A stretch of DNA of 64,000 nt, from positions 1 to 64,000 of the forward strand of contig JAWQEG010001431.1 in assembly GCA_033782935.1 (NCBI GenBank), given 5' to 3'. This document shows, one piece after another, positions 35,791 through 48,446 of the stretch. A program made the translations under genes and the position numbers. Numbering within the stretch: the first letter of the stretch is position 1; each line of letters opens with the position of its first letter. The DNA comes from Petrolisthes cinctipes (lineage: Eukaryota > Arthropoda > Malacostraca > Decapoda > Porcellanidae). The notes beneath the pieces were generated by a model. That model saw nothing but the letters and a program-made list of their open reading frames with translations. It was not told the DNA's origin and did no database searches.

Positions 35791-38000
35791 ACATTGACTC
35801 TATAAAAGTTAGTCTGACAACAAAGCTCAGGCCATAAAAGTTCACACAAATGCTGGTTGTTATGAGTGGTGATTATCATTTCTATGTTACTATTGTATTC
35901 TTTGTATATTATATGTTACTGAAGCCCTTATATTATACAGCTGTCATTTGTACTGCCTGTATGTACTGTAGTGTAAATGGGATTCGTTAATTGTTGTATA
36001 TTCTTACGTTTGTTAATGAAGACCTGTAGCCTAAAGCCCTAAACATTACTGTCTGTTCATTAACTTTCTAAGTATTGATGACTTTTCTAATGAAGTTTCT
36101 TGCTCTGTGAATAATAAGTTAAAACATCTACAATAATTACTTCAGTATATCTGTGTTTTATACTTATCTCACCATTGGATCCGTGAATTGTTGTATTATC
36201 GGAGGTATGTTTTATTTCATTTGTTGCCATTAAGGGGATAAATATTCACATACCATTAACAAATTACACTTAAGATAATTTATCCATTACCATACATCTG
36301 TGTCAGTCTCTGGTGACAACACTGGTGGCTTATATAATAATATGTGTGTATTTTCCCCCTTAATAATACTGTATATAATATTCCCAAATCTGTCATGTTG
36401 GGTGAAGATATGTCCATCTGTATACTGTATATATACTGTATTTGTAAAGCCACAATGATACTGTGGCAAACATTACTAAGTCTAACCCACACGAAAAGGA
36501 AAAACACAGATCCAGGTTTTTATCTGCAACACAATGGTAAAATTAGAAACTAGACAATGACCAGTACAGTTGTATAATAATATACTTTACTGCTCCTTAT
36601 GGTGTCAATGTATCAACATCATCCAACCAATGAGTTGTCTTATATATGTCTCAGGAAATAATTTAACCTGATGACTGTGATGCAAGTATTGTATTGTATT
36701 GTAAATGTATTATTGTTTGCCTTTATGATTCAACACATCTTCAGGAAGACAATACAATACTGTATCCCTAAATATTCAGTCTTGAAACACAGAGCTCTGT
36801 GTTTTCCCTTTATCAAGAGTTAGACTTATTGTGTACACTATAATTAATATATATTATATGATGGTCAAGTTCCACTGATGTTGTAATCTGGTTAACAAGT
36901 GACTATCCGACTGACTACCTTTGTGTCAACAACAATGGTTAGTAGCATTTGTGTTTGTCTTCCCAATTTAAAATATAGAATATTTTACAAACTGTTCACA
37001 TTTACTCAAGGTTATGTTTTCACAATCTGATGAATCAATAATCATACAGCAACAAATGTTGATACTTGAATAAAAAGGTTTATGTATAGATAGATAAATT
37101 GACCATAGATTTACCAAAAAATTACAATTATGCATTTCTCCAAGTTAGATAACAAAGGTGATGTAATCCAGTGACATTACAAAAAACTGACCCTCATGAA
37201 CAGAGAATAAACTCCAGGAAATCTATATCATATTCTAAATGTATAATTGAATTCAAGATCAAACATCAGATACAAAAAGATTTACACTGCATGTGGCAAA
37301 CATTTCCTACAGTTGGTTGTAAGAGAAGTAAACACCACATGGTTTTGTGTGTGTATCTGGCTTTATATTCTAAAACTTTTATATTGGGAAGACCACAAGA
37401 ATAACTCATCACAAATGTAGAACAATAATAACAGGACTGTACATTATCTGCAATGCATGTAAGATATAATATATAGGTATAATGTGTGCAAAGTTAACAT
37501 TGATGTGGTGCTGTACATTATCTAACTAAGGTGTGGTGGGAACATTGACTGTGCAGTAACCAGTAGTAGCCCAGTACAATAAGTAATATAATAAGAGTGT
37601 CATCTACAGTAGTTTAGCTCTGTGTAAGCGTATAGTATAAAACTTTGTCTACGTGGGGTGTTGTCGTATGAGGATTTTTGTACCGAATGCTTTACTGTTT
37701 CTCATTTGGGAGGGAAGGAGGGAGACATTGGGTGAATTGTGAGGCTGACCATTCCTCAGAACTGTACCAAGGAACAGACAATCACTGGCAAACGGTAAGG
37801 ACGAATAATGAGCCTCCAATTCCCTGATATCTTTTAAAGTTATCTGTAATTATATATTTTTTGTGGGTTTGTTTTTTTGTGGATGTTGAAGCTTCGAGTT
37901 TGGCATGAGATCTGTGGTGTCTGAATGCACTCTGGGTTTGCGTATTTATTTACAACCTGTGGTAATATGCTTCGTTTTTTTTTGTGCTGGTTTGTGTTGT
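35791..38000. other. long intron 3c-4, part next to exon 3c
   Basis: It is AT-rich, with only a weak fold-back relic near 37725-37840 (ggtgaattgtgaggctgacc / gagcctccaattccc). No exon. Confidence 0.5.
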
Positions 38001-38104
38001 GGTAAATGTCCAATGCTGGTTATCATAAAGGCTGTCTATGATTGGTTAAGGCTTGCCACCCAACAACCAATCAAATGCATCCATATGACACCAGATGTAT
38101 AAAT
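38001..38104. mobile_element. CCAAT-bearing hairpin element, copy 3
   Basis: ggtaaatgtcc opens it and the arms carry tgattggttaaggcttgcc and caaccaatcaaatgcatcc. The right end is diverged. Confidence 0.5.
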
Positions 38105-38460
38105 TAATAGTCCAGTACAATAACATGGATAAAATTGTAATTGGTGATTACTGCAATGTTGTTGAGATAAGATTAGCATACATCAAATACTACATGAAGA
38201 TTATATTGCAAACCACAGTATAAAAAAAATATATAACGTTTACATTTTTCACTTCGTCTAATGCTTACTGTGCTATCATAATAATGTGTAAATCCATCAT
38301 TCATCTGTTTCAACAAATATTACTGTACACGAATATTGGAGAATGTATTAAGCTTTCGGATACATTAATAGTACAGTACGGTTTAACTCTTTATCTAAAG
38401 GAGAACCTACGAGAGCGGGAGCGTGAGTGGTGTCGGCATAGTGGTGGAGAGAGGTCTAGT

Positions 38461-38759
38461 GTGTAGGGTGGTGGTGGTAGTGGTAGGGAGGGAGGGCAAT
38501 GGGGAGTGAGACAAAATGGGAAAGAGGAGTAAAACAGAGAGAGAAAAGAGAGAGGAAGGGACTAGGTGTGAAGGAAAGAAAAGGGAACAGAAAGAGAGTG
38601 AGACAGAGAGAGTAAATGAAAGAAATTTTGAAAGTGAGCAGAAATTATAGATAAAGAGGTGGATAGTACAAAGATGTCAGACGAACATAGAAGGAAATAC
38701 AAAAGTGTAGAGAAGCAGTACAAGAAAGGGATATACAGTGGAGAGAGAGAGGAAAATAC

Positions 38760-38790
<31 letters not shown>

Positions 38791-38809
38791 GAGGGAAATA
38801 CAATATAGT

Positions 38810-38842
<33 letters not shown>

Positions 38843-39055
38843 ATACAGTACAGTATAGCACAAGTGAGAAAAAAAGAGAAAGAAAAAAAGAAAGAAAAAA
38901 AAAGAGAAAAAGAAAACATGGTGATGGATTGGGAAGGGGAGGATGGACGGTGGAGGGGTGGAGGGGGAATGGGTACAGCAGTGACCCCAACGTACGACTA
39001 AGAGAAAGAGAGAGAGAGTGAGAGTGAGAAAGATACTGCCATGAATATATATATA
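38461..39055. repeat. GA-rich tract; CU-rich sequence after exon 3c in the transcript
   Basis: Purine-rich repeats (gagaga at 38759-38850, aaagaaaaa at 38876-38915) and an A run at 39055-39069. On the transcript these are CU-rich and begin about 75 nt after the exon-3c donor. Leu/Ser/Phe-rich frames are artefacts. Confidence 0.8.
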
Positions 39056-39096
39056 AAAAAAAAAAAAAACTTCCATTATAATATATGCCCACTCAC

Positions 39097-39202
39097 CTTG
39101 ACCCTCTGGAGATCAATTGGACTCATTATGGATCCCTGGAAGAACTCAACAGTGGTGAAGTGGCGCTTAAATAACCCTTCAAGCTCCAGATCCGGTGGCT
39201 TT
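39097..39202 (-). CDS. slo: slo exon 3c: RCK1 alternative exon, copy 3 of 3 (insect-like form)
   Basis: The exon is 106 nt, with acceptor cgtatgcag and donor gtgagt, the strongest consensus of the three. It encodes [20 protein letters not shown] then [15 protein letters not shown], nearly the same as the common Drosophila Slo sequence at this site. The E399 equivalent is present. It is the last copy before the long intron to ex4. It may be the default form, judged only from its conserved sequence and donor. It begins with one base of a split Arg codon and ends in phase 0 like its sisters. Confidence 0.95.
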
Positions 39203-39360
39203 CTGCATACGTGGTGGAGGTGGAGGAGGAGGAGTAGGAGGAGGAGGAGTCCAAAGAGCAAAAATTGGAGGAGAAAAAAAAAAGAGAATTGTACAACTGA
39301 ATGGAGGAAAAGTACCTCGGTGATTATTTACAAACACAGACACGAACCCAAAATATATTA

Positions 39361-40930
39361 AAAAATTATATATATATATGTATATAATTAATTATACTCG
39401 GGAATAGTAATGGGCAAAAATATAATAAAATAAAATTGTGGTATCTGGTAATAATAAAAATAATGCACTCCAACGCTGTTCAAACTTGCAAGGCAAAGTG
39501 GGACGCCCCCGTCTCAGCTCTGTTCAACTCTGGTCACACGTACAATATTATATACATGGCAGGATGAGATGCAAGATAAACACACCATAGAACCAATGCA
39601 AGTGACCAACAAAAGACGGAGAGAAAATACTGAAGAAAAGAAGGAAGAGTAGATAATACCCTCTACCACAAAAATATAATAAAAGAGGTAAATATTGTAC
39701 AAGAGAGTACAAGAGGAAGAGAATATTGTACTGGAAATGGATGCAGAAAGAGGGAAAGTAAAAAAGAAAGCATCAAGGAAAGGAGGGCGAAATAACAAAA
39801 GTTTACAGGTACACCAAAACAAGAATGTCCAGTGAAGGTAAAGTGACGAGAGAATGAATGACAGCAACACTCCAGCAAGTGCAAGGAGGGTGTAAAGAGA
39901 AGTAAGTAGTGAATAATATAAATAGAACAACAATAACAACAACAACAACACCCACACAGAGGGGAGAAGGGATAGGGACGTTCCACTTTGCTGTTTGTAT
40001 TCGCTATCCCCAACCAACTACAGGGCCAATGTGCATGCAAGAGGCCCCAAAAGGAGGAGGAAGAAGATGTGCTTGCTTGCTTGCTTGTATGTTTTCTTGG
40101 GCAGGGATGGAAGAAAGAGAAAGAGGTGGGAAAAAACAGGGGCAGGGATGGGTTGCACACTTTTTTAATCAAGTCTTTTAAAAGTACTGCAGGCACCAAG
40201 AGACGACTACTGTACCACTGCAATCAAAACTTGGCATCTAACTGTCAACACAATAAGATACCATTTTTTAGGACATTGGTTTATGAGTTGTGTATTTATA
40301 TATATATATGGTGAGATCTGTGAGGCAGGCTATATACACATCTGCTTGCCAAAGGTGTGAAAAATATACACATTACTTCTGAAAAATAAAAGCAAGGGTC
40401 CATCCAGAGGCAGCAGTAGTATATATAGATATAGTAGAAATAATTATAAGGGTTAAGTAAATCCAGCCTCAATTATGTATGTTTAAACAAAAAGACTGGT
40501 CTGGTTGGTTGGTCAGTTTGTTTGGATAGTATATATAAAACATATCTACAGTAAAGTATATATATCCGTGTTAGTATATTTGAGTGTGCAGTAGTGGTAT
40601 GTCTCTGGTTGTATAAATATCAGCTAGGTGATAAGTAGTAGACACGATCACAGTCATCACGCGGGCACAACACAGAATAATTCTCCGGCGACTATGAATC
40701 AGGAACAACACACACACACGGTGGAAAATGGTGCCACACAGGTGGGGAACCCGTGGGCACGAGTCACTGCCGCTGCGACTCTGATTTTCCACGCGTCTTT
40801 TGACATGCACACGCTTCCTTATGATGATGACGCTGGTGATCCGTAGTCGCAGGAGGATTATTTCTAGATGTTACACAGAAGACACAGTTAAACCAACCAG
40901 CTCCCTCGCGGTAATGGTCAGAGGCTACTA
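39361..40930. other. intron 3b-3c and adjoining sequence
   Basis: It has (TA)n at 39367-39380 and 40297-40309, AAC repeats and a CpG-richer patch at 40640-40860 in which ggtggaaaatgg faces gattttccacg. No supported exon. Confidence 0.45.
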
Positions 40931-40997
40931 TGAGTTCAGTTGAGGAGGGGGGGGGGGATGATGATAGCTAGGAGGTGGGGATATGGGGGAGGGAAGG

Positions 40998-41055
40998 AAG
41001 GGGAGAAAAAAGAAAGAGAGAGAGTGAGAGAGAGAGAGAGAGAGAGAAAGAAAGA
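40998..41055. repeat. (GA)n; CU tract after exon 3b in the transcript
   Basis: A gagagag run about 45 nt beyond the exon-3b donor on the transcript strand, where it reads as CUCUCU. Confidence 0.85.
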
Positions 41056-41101
41056 ACAGGAGTAAGAGGATGAGCAGGGGAGCTATGGGGAGCACATTTA
41101 C

Positions 41102-41207
41102 CTTGACTCGAGCTAAGTCCACTGCACTCATAATGCTCCCCTGATAGAAGCTTACTGTGGTGGAGTGCCTCTTCAATAGCCCCTCCAATTCGAGGTCCGG
41201 TTCTTTT
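41102..41207 (-). CDS. slo: slo exon 3b: RCK1 alternative exon, copy 2 of 3, Ser at the E399 position
   Basis: The exon is 106 nt with the same phases as 3a and 3c. The acceptor is ttggacag and the donor is gtaaat. It encodes [20 protein letters not shown] then YQGSIMSAVDLARVK. It matches ex3c at 27 of 35 residues. Its notable change is VSFYQG where the other copies have VEFFQG. This puts Ser at the position of Slo1 E399, one of the two acidic residues of the low-affinity Mg2+ site. A CT-rich tract follows the donor in the transcript by about 45 nt. The exon call is secure; reduced Mg2+ sensing is an inference. Confidence 0.93.
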
Positions 41208-42509
41208 CTGTCCAAAACAAGGGGTCAAAAATTCTCAACTCCCGTGTTTCTGGGGAGGTTGCGGGGGGATGAGGGGAGGGAGTGGGGGACATTCCAGTAC
41301 ACTTGATTTTTACCTTCAGGGACTTTTATCATACAACTTGAAAACTTTATGTAAAAATCATCTTTGCTTGCAGTGATTACAAGAAAACTCAACAAAATTG
41401 AGGAAGCACAATTAATAGGTGCATAAATCTGGATTTTATGGTGACTGCTTTAATTATTTTAATGCCGACTAAAAACTAATGAGTCCCTTGTAAATATGTG
41501 AAGGTGGTTAGGTACAGAAGGTCCCCCCTTGGTGCAAGACTCTGCCAGAAAGACGTATGTACAGGATGGTATGAGAGGAAAGTATCAAGGCTAAAATAGG
41601 ATGAAAAAATACAAGGTTCCCATAATTTTCCAAAGGGGAAGATGAAACAAAGAAGAGCGAACCTTGACGAACAAAACTCGTGCTGTGTCTACATGAAGAA
41701 GAATGAATGAATGGATGACTGACAAGACACAGTACATATCTATTTATGTCTGTGAGAACTCGAATGGTAAATGAGATTATGTAATTATAGTTTTAATGCC
41801 CATTTACCATCACTGTCACTTCTATTACTCCAAAAACTACTCACAAACATCAAGTATTTACACGAACAACTGAGAAAAGCCATTAAATTAACAACTGTGA
41901 CTGATTGACAATATATGCTTTACAATCAAGGTATGGCAAGTGGTCCAAAATTATTTTTTTTCTAAGAAAGTAAAAATGAGCTGAATCCAAAATGCTCTCA
42001 TGATTAAATTATATAGTAGTGTGTTGAGTCAAATGACTAACTTCATTAAAGATACAATTCTATTATCGCAAAACTAAAACAAAAGTTATTACAGTTCAAG
42101 TTCTGTGTCCCGATGCAATATAAAAGAGCATAAATCAATTAAGCTTTCTGTATAATCTGCAAATAAAGTAAGATTAACATTTCATCAAAGCCAATTTGAG
42201 GTACAATAAAAGCAAATACCTCTTGACTAATAAACAATGCATAAAAATGTCAAACCATAAGTTCAAAATGATATCAGAGTGGTAACTCTTTTTCTTCTAA
42301 TCCAATCTTGACTGGGAAAGGTAAGGCAGGATGGATATTCACCGTATCCAACACAACACATCAATTTACATTACTGAAAATGATATGATAATAATGATGA
42401 TGATGACAACCATGATGAACACGACACTGGAACAGCGAACCCAGACACCGTGAATCAAATACCTGCTGGTTTACGGACGGACAAAGTGTCAATGTGTGAA
42501 TGACAGTAC

Positions 42510-42549
<40 letters not shown>

Positions 42550-44815
42550 GGTGGTGGTGGTGTGAATGAGAGTGAAGAGGTTATCACACATGGGCACATC
42601 TTCCTTAATCCTGTTTTTGTCCTCTGTCTGTGAGGTTAATTAATTTGGTGCAGATACGAGGGTAGAAAAAAACCCTTGTCACACATGTATAAAAGGATGA
42701 GATTATAATTCCCTTAATGGGGCCTTAATAAAAGGTGGTCTCACTTTTACTGGGTCAGGTTTGATCCACACTGCAGACACACAATGTTCTCATGACTACG
42801 TTACATAACACTGAGCAAGCCTACAATATTGCTATCATCAGCCAACAAGTCAGCCTGGGTTTTGAATGAAGGAGGAAGGAACATGTGCCGAGTGTAATAA
42901 ACGTCCTGAGTCAAAACATAAGTACTCCGGTGGTACGTGTTTTCTGCACATATTGTATGTTTTATTGTGAAGTGATGTGGCATATTTTGTCTGCTGATGC
43001 ATTTCTTTTGGAGTTCCTGGTAAAGGTAAGGGTGGACATAAAATTAAAAATAAAATATGTGAGGCAGAAATGGACAGAGAGAGGGAAGGAAGGCAAGACA
43101 GATAGAGTGAGAGAGAGAAACAGAGACATTGTGAGCATCTCTGGGTCCCAGGCCATAGTGATGGTGGTGGTGGAGGCTTAAGCAAGGTGGAGTGTTTTCA
43201 CTTATTTATTTTTTTCAAGACTGTTGCAGCAAAGACAACGATGAATATTACAGAGAGCTGATAGGCAGGAAAACTTACATGAGAGAATGATAAAAAATAA
43301 AAACTTGGCTTGAGTTGAAGCTTGACATTCATGTAGCAAATCAAAACCAAAACATTAACCAGCCACAGTGAAAGAAAACATCTTTTATCACAGATTGAAA
43401 ATATACAGTCGAGTTGTTCCTCATCAACCAATTTTTTGAGGGTCAACCATATGCAGTTTAGATCAGTGTGTGCATTACAGGTTTTTTAAATAGTGGCAGG
43501 CAGACCATTCATGAATCAAAAACAAAACAAAAATCTCATTCTCTTGGCATAAAATAGCAAAGAAAAAGAGAGAGGGAGAGATACAGTATATAAGTTTAAG
43601 AAGATTGTGAGAGAAGTGCCGTGCCAATCAGCGTGATGAAGATTAAAGAAACAGTCAACCTTCCCTAAACACACCTTTAATAATAATAGTAATACTTAGC
43701 AGTAAAAGTTTAGAGTCTCTTTCATTCTGATGCGGCGAGAAAATGCTGTGAAAAGTGGAGAGTATTACAGAAGATAGAAAGTGGTGGTGGTGGAGGCAAG
43801 TACAGTGAGTAAAAGGGAGGAGGTAGAGCAATCAATCAATCCTTCCAAGTTGAGGTTTTTATACAAGGAAGAGGAGGAGGAGGAGAGACCAAACAGGAAG
43901 AAGGTGATGGAGGAGGAAGGTAGAGGAGGAGGCTTTCCGAGCAAAAAACCAAGAGGTGCAACAAGACTGGATCCTTTTTAAATACTCATGTACCAGGCTA
44001 TAGAAAGAGCTAAGAATAATAGGAATAGGAGAAGGAGGAGAAGGAGGAGGAGGAGGAGGAGGAGGAGGATTTAAGGCAATAATAATAATAATAATAATGA
44101 TAAATCAGTCAATCAAAACGTGTTCCAAACTATGATCAGCTCCGTTCAGTCTGGGTGGAAGGGGGCCGAGTGTACAGTACTGCTGGTCAACCCATGCAAT
44201 CAATCTCTTTGGGGCGTTCTCTTTTCAACTCAGGAGGAAGTGTTTGTTGTGGACTCGGTAATAAAACTAGAATCAGTGACAGAAATAAAATGAATAATAA
44301 GTACATCCAGCCATGAGGTTGGCATAGAATTGGAGGATCGGTACAACGGGAAAATATTCAAAACCAAAGTGGATTTATTAATATCCATGTGGTTGGCAAT
44401 GGAAGGAACAGTACGGTACTTTATGAAAAAAAAATTAAACCAAAGCAATCGTGTGGTCCTCAGTGAAGCAGCGACAAGGATTAAATGGAAATAAAAATGT
44501 AAATGAGTAACCCTATGGGCTTTAGTAAAAGCAGCAGCTACAGTGGCAACACAAACAGAAACAAATGAATGAGGCCGGCAATCCTATGGACAGAGGAAGA
44601 CTTCTAAAAATTAAAACTGCGAGAGAGATGCGGGCCTTGACAAAAGTATGGTACAGTATTGCTGCGGTACCAATGACAGAGAATAATGAAACTATGGGAC
44701 AAGAAATGACTCTCAACTCTAACTATATATATATATATATTTATATACTATATGGTAGAATAAACAGAGGAAACAAAACCAAAATGGAAAGCTATGGTGG
44801 TAAGAAATGTTCCTG
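41208..44815. other. intron 3a-3b
   Basis: It holds (AGT)n(GGT)n at 42518-42562, GA-rich tracts at 43076-43120 and 43560-43580, and GGA plus TAA repeats at 44026-44098. No exon-like segment beyond ex3a/3b. Confidence 0.5.
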
Positions 44816-44947
44816 TTAAATTGAGTCACTGATTCCTCTAAACTGTGTCAGAACAAACCACATATAGTACAGCAGACTGTTTCTTGACATAGTTTGGAGG
44901 AATTAGTAGACTCCAATATATCAACAGCAACAATCTCACTCCCTTAA
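44816..44947. mobile_element. TTAA-type fold-back element, shortened left arm
   Basis: TTAA opens it and ctcactcccTTAA closes it. The arms hold gattcctctaaactgtgtca and tgacatagtttggaggaatt. Confidence 0.7.
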
Positions 44948-45285
44948 TAGACGAATGTGAATCATGGCACTCATAAACTAGGACGTACAAAACCGAAAAA
45001 GAGACGTCATCTCAACTAGCTGATGCAAAATTATTATAATATACAAAAGAATGACTTGGCAAAGATGAATTGATATAATTCTATACAAACAAAGAAAACA
45101 TGAAAGCGGGAAGTAGCTCTGATAGACAAATTAAAAACTGTTGAAAGACGACGATAGAGACTAAGAGATAATTAGTCTGAAGGAGGAATGATGAGAAAGG
45201 AATAACGAAGATAATAAAAATAAAAATAAAAATAATAATAATACTGGAATACAAGACAACAGGGGAAATCAGACGTGTTCAGTAC

Positions 45286-45391
45286 CTTGACCCGTTCTAA
45301 GTCTACCGAGTTAAACATTGTCCCTTGAAAGAACTCAACGCATGTGGAATTTCGCTTCAACAACCCCTCAAATTCCAGATCAGGCTCGTTC
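45286..45391 (-). CDS. slo: slo exon 3a: RCK1 alternative exon, copy 1 of 3
   Basis: The exon is 106 nt. It starts with one base completing the Arg codon of ex2 (acceptor acttttgcag) and ends in phase 0 before gtactg. It encodes NEPDLEFEGLLKRNSTCVEF then FQGTMFNSVDLERVK. It is the most divergent of the three copies, matching ex3b at 23 and ex3c at 21 of 35 residues. The equivalent of mammalian E399 (E of VEF) is kept, and the neighbouring position is Cys. The length is not divisible by three, so it cannot be spliced together with another copy without losing frame. The donor gtactg is weaker than those of the other copies. Confidence 0.92.
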
Positions 45392-45415
45392 CTGCAAAAG
45401 TGGCTTATTAGATCC

Positions 45416-46135
45416 TGGATGACTGGGTGAGGGGACTGGGTGAGTGAGTGGGGGAGTACCTGGATGGATGGGTGAGTGGGGGAGTACCTGGCTGGGTGGG
45501 TGGGTGAGTGGGAGTGGTTGGAAGGGTGAAGGGACTGGGTAGGTAACTGGATGGGTGAGTGAGAGGAAGTGGTTGGAAGGGTGAAGGGACTGGGTGAGTA
45601 ACTGGATGGATGGGTGAAGGGACTGGGTGAGTGAGTGAGGGAGTAACTGGATGCGTGAGTAATTTGAAAGGAATGGGACTGACTGGTAGGTTAGGTGAGT
45701 GAGAAATAGTCTACATAAACTGTTGAGGTAAAGGTGTATCTCTCAGCAGGTTGTTGACTGACTGGAAGGGTAATTGATTGACTGTGTGTTTGGCTGACTG
45801 GATGGTTGGATGGTGAACTGAGTGAAAGGGTAATTAATTGACTGTGTGTTTGGTTGAGGTAAGGGTATATAGACTGGGTAATTGACTGGGTGTTTGACTG
45901 ACCGGATGGTTGGATGGTGAACTGAGTGAAAGGATAATTAATTGACTGTGTGTTTGGTTGAGGTAAGGCTATATAGACTGGGTAATTGACTGGGTGTTTG
46001 ACTGACTGGATGGTTGGGTAGTGAACTGGGTGAAAGGGTAATTAATTGACTGGGTGTTTGGATGGTTGGAAGGGTGACAGTTGAGGTAAGGGTATAATGA
46101 CTGGGTAATTGACTGTGTGTTTGGCTGACTGACAC
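45416..46135. repeat. GGTGAGT/ACTGG-type minisatellite zone
   Basis: About 700 bp of tandem sequence built from gactgggtgagtg, tggatggatggg and ttgactgggtgtttg motifs. A higher-order unit of about 120 bp (gtgaactgagtgaaagg..) repeats between 45790 and 46110. It lies directly before the exon-3a acceptor in the transcript. Confidence 0.85.
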
Positions 46136-46718
46136 TTAACACATAGACCCTGGGAGGGGAGAAAATACACACACAGACACCTGGCCAAACATTTATACAT
46201 GGTCCACCTTTTCATATTTGCAGCACTTGCCAAGAGACCTCTTACATATGACAGGATAATTTCCAAGTTTATTTCTAAAAGCCATATTAATATTAAACCT
46301 TTCATAATACTGTATTCAGAAATATTCTTCATTTTTCCTATGAATTTTTAGCCTGCTTTCTACCACCACTTCTCTCAAAATTCCACCAGCTTGCTAACAC
46401 ACTTATATTTATGATTTATATTCTGGGAAATAGTAACCAACTTCCTTATATTCATTCACACTCTCTGTTCTGGGAATTATCTTATCTTAATATAACAACA
46501 ATATACATCCATTCAGTTTATAGTTGATCCCATTTATCTTAGATTCTCAACATTTGTCTATCTGTGTGTCACCTCCCAAGGCCCAGTGTGTTACAGAGGT
46601 CAGGGTAATTAGGTCACACCAGGTCAGGTCAGGTTAGGTGAGGTGAGGATGGTTCGTGCTCTTTTGTCCATAATAACACTGAAGAAGCTTAGGGGCCAAG
46701 AAGGAATTACAGAACACA

Positions 46719-46887
46719 TTTAACATTCTCAGGCTCAACATACGAAAAATTGGAAGGTCTCCGATTCTTCCAAACTATGCCAGGGAACAGATGATCTTAA
46801 TGTTACTATTAGGGGATCTATTTTGTGGCATAGTTTGTAGGAATCAGAGACCTTCTAATTCACATCAACAATAGAATCTCCCCTTAA
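46719..46887. mobile_element. TTAA fold-back element, family 2
   Basis: The right end AGAATCTCCCCTTAA is intact. The arms hold aattggaaggtctccgattc and tcagagaccttctaattca. Confidence 0.75.
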
Positions 46888-46920
46888 TACAATATACAGG
46901 TTATAAACATATGAAACACC

Positions 46921-47124
46921 AAGGACCTGTGATGTGGTGGTGGAAAATTGTGGACTACTGTACTGTGCTGATACCTTCAAACTATAATACCATAAACACA
47001 CACTCACTCCTTCAGTATAATAAGTACTGTACTATTACCAGACACTGTTTGATGGAAGCACTAACCAGACACCTCCAGTTCACCCAACAACAACAACAAC
47101 ATCATCATCATCTCAGGTCCTTCG
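46921..47124. mobile_element. TTAA-type fold-back relic, family 3
   Basis: aaggacctgtgatgtggtgg faces tctcaggtcctt. AAC and ATC repeats have expanded in the right arm. Confidence 0.55.
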
Positions 47125-47375
47125 TGTCCCAAATTACAGTATGAGCCTGAGAGTGTTAACCAAATGCCTGGATCCACACTCCCCATATCACCAGTCTATT
47201 TGAAATAAACAACAACAACAACAGCTACAACCACAATAAAATGGCTTCTCCTGTATTCGTAATATCTCGGTGGCCCCTAACAACTTTACTTACTTATTGA
47301 CTGTAGATGATAAGTTCACAATTTCATGAATATAATTAATTGGTGAGGAAAAATCCACGTAACACACTTGTTTGC

Positions 47376-47631
47376 TTAAGGGGGAATAGGGGGACAGGCT
47401 TGGGGGGGTTTATGGGGGTGGGGGTGGTTTTGGGGTGTGTGTGAGTAGGGGGACAGGCTTGGGGGGGAGGGGTTAGGGGGGTGCGGGAATAGGGGACAGG
47501 CTTTCTACCCACCCAAAGCCTGTCCCCATATTCCTGCACCCCCCCAGTCCCCCCACCAAGCATGTCCCCCTATTCCCGCACCCCCCCAGTCCCCTCCCCC
47601 AAGCCAGTTCCCTACTCCCGTATCCCCTTAA
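47376..47631. mobile_element. G-rich/C-rich palindrome flanked by TTAA
   Basis: A 256-bp inverted structure. The left half is built of gggggaatagggggacaggc-type units and the right half of their complements (gcctgtcccc..ttcctgcacc). TTAAGGGGG opens and CCCCTTAA closes it. The left half has many G runs of 4-7. Confidence 0.7.
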
Positions 47632-48446
47632 GAGTTAATGTGTGTTTTTTCTGACTAATGAATTATGTTGTATCATTAGGCGGGTGATGAAAGGGAAGGG
47701 AACGGTGTGGGTAAAGAAGGAGTGATAAAAGGTATACCATCGCAACACACACACAACAACAACACCAACAAAAACACTCAGGAAACAACATACATACAAC
47801 CAACATGGGGTACAGAATACAGACCCATTACTCTTGATATTATGTAATAATAATAATAAAATACTGTAATGGTGCTGCTGTTATGACCTCACCATCATCA
47901 CACTGCACCAAAACAAATAAACAAACCCACATATCCAAAAACAAGAAGTCATAATTTATCTGTCAGAGATTTATACTTATTTAATTATGTATAACTTCTG
48001 AAGCATAAAATATACAGGAGTTGAGTCAGGGACAAAGGTTACGTATTGCCTTCCATATTTTGACTGTGTTAATGATGAAGTTATTATGATGTATAGTGTA
48101 TATATATTGATGTGTATATGTAAAAACACAATAGTCAATATACTATTCCTTTTAAATATGTATACTGTACAATAATGTATATATAAATGATCAACACACT
48201 GTAGTTTGAGCTACTGAAAGGTTACAAGAAACTTAAGTCCTTAACTGTTATTCTGTAGGCTACACAAATCAATAAATTTCTTAAAAAATATATACATTTT
48301 ACTTACTCTGGATTAAATTTCAAGTGGGTTAATTAATAATTTGGTCATATAGAAAATAAAATAATGTTCTCATACTTATATTTATCTCTAAAAGCAACTT
48401 ACCAACTGTGCATCCTACTAAAATGATTAACTTGCACTAAAATGGG
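47632..48446. other. intron 2-3a, part
   Basis: It has AAC and TAA microsatellites and plain AT-rich DNA. No exon. Confidence 0.5.

Noticed and set aside
46600..46650. ggtcaggtcaggttaggtgagg run, possible interstitial telomere-like repeat
   Set aside because: It is short and irregular and not the arthropod TTAGG repeat.
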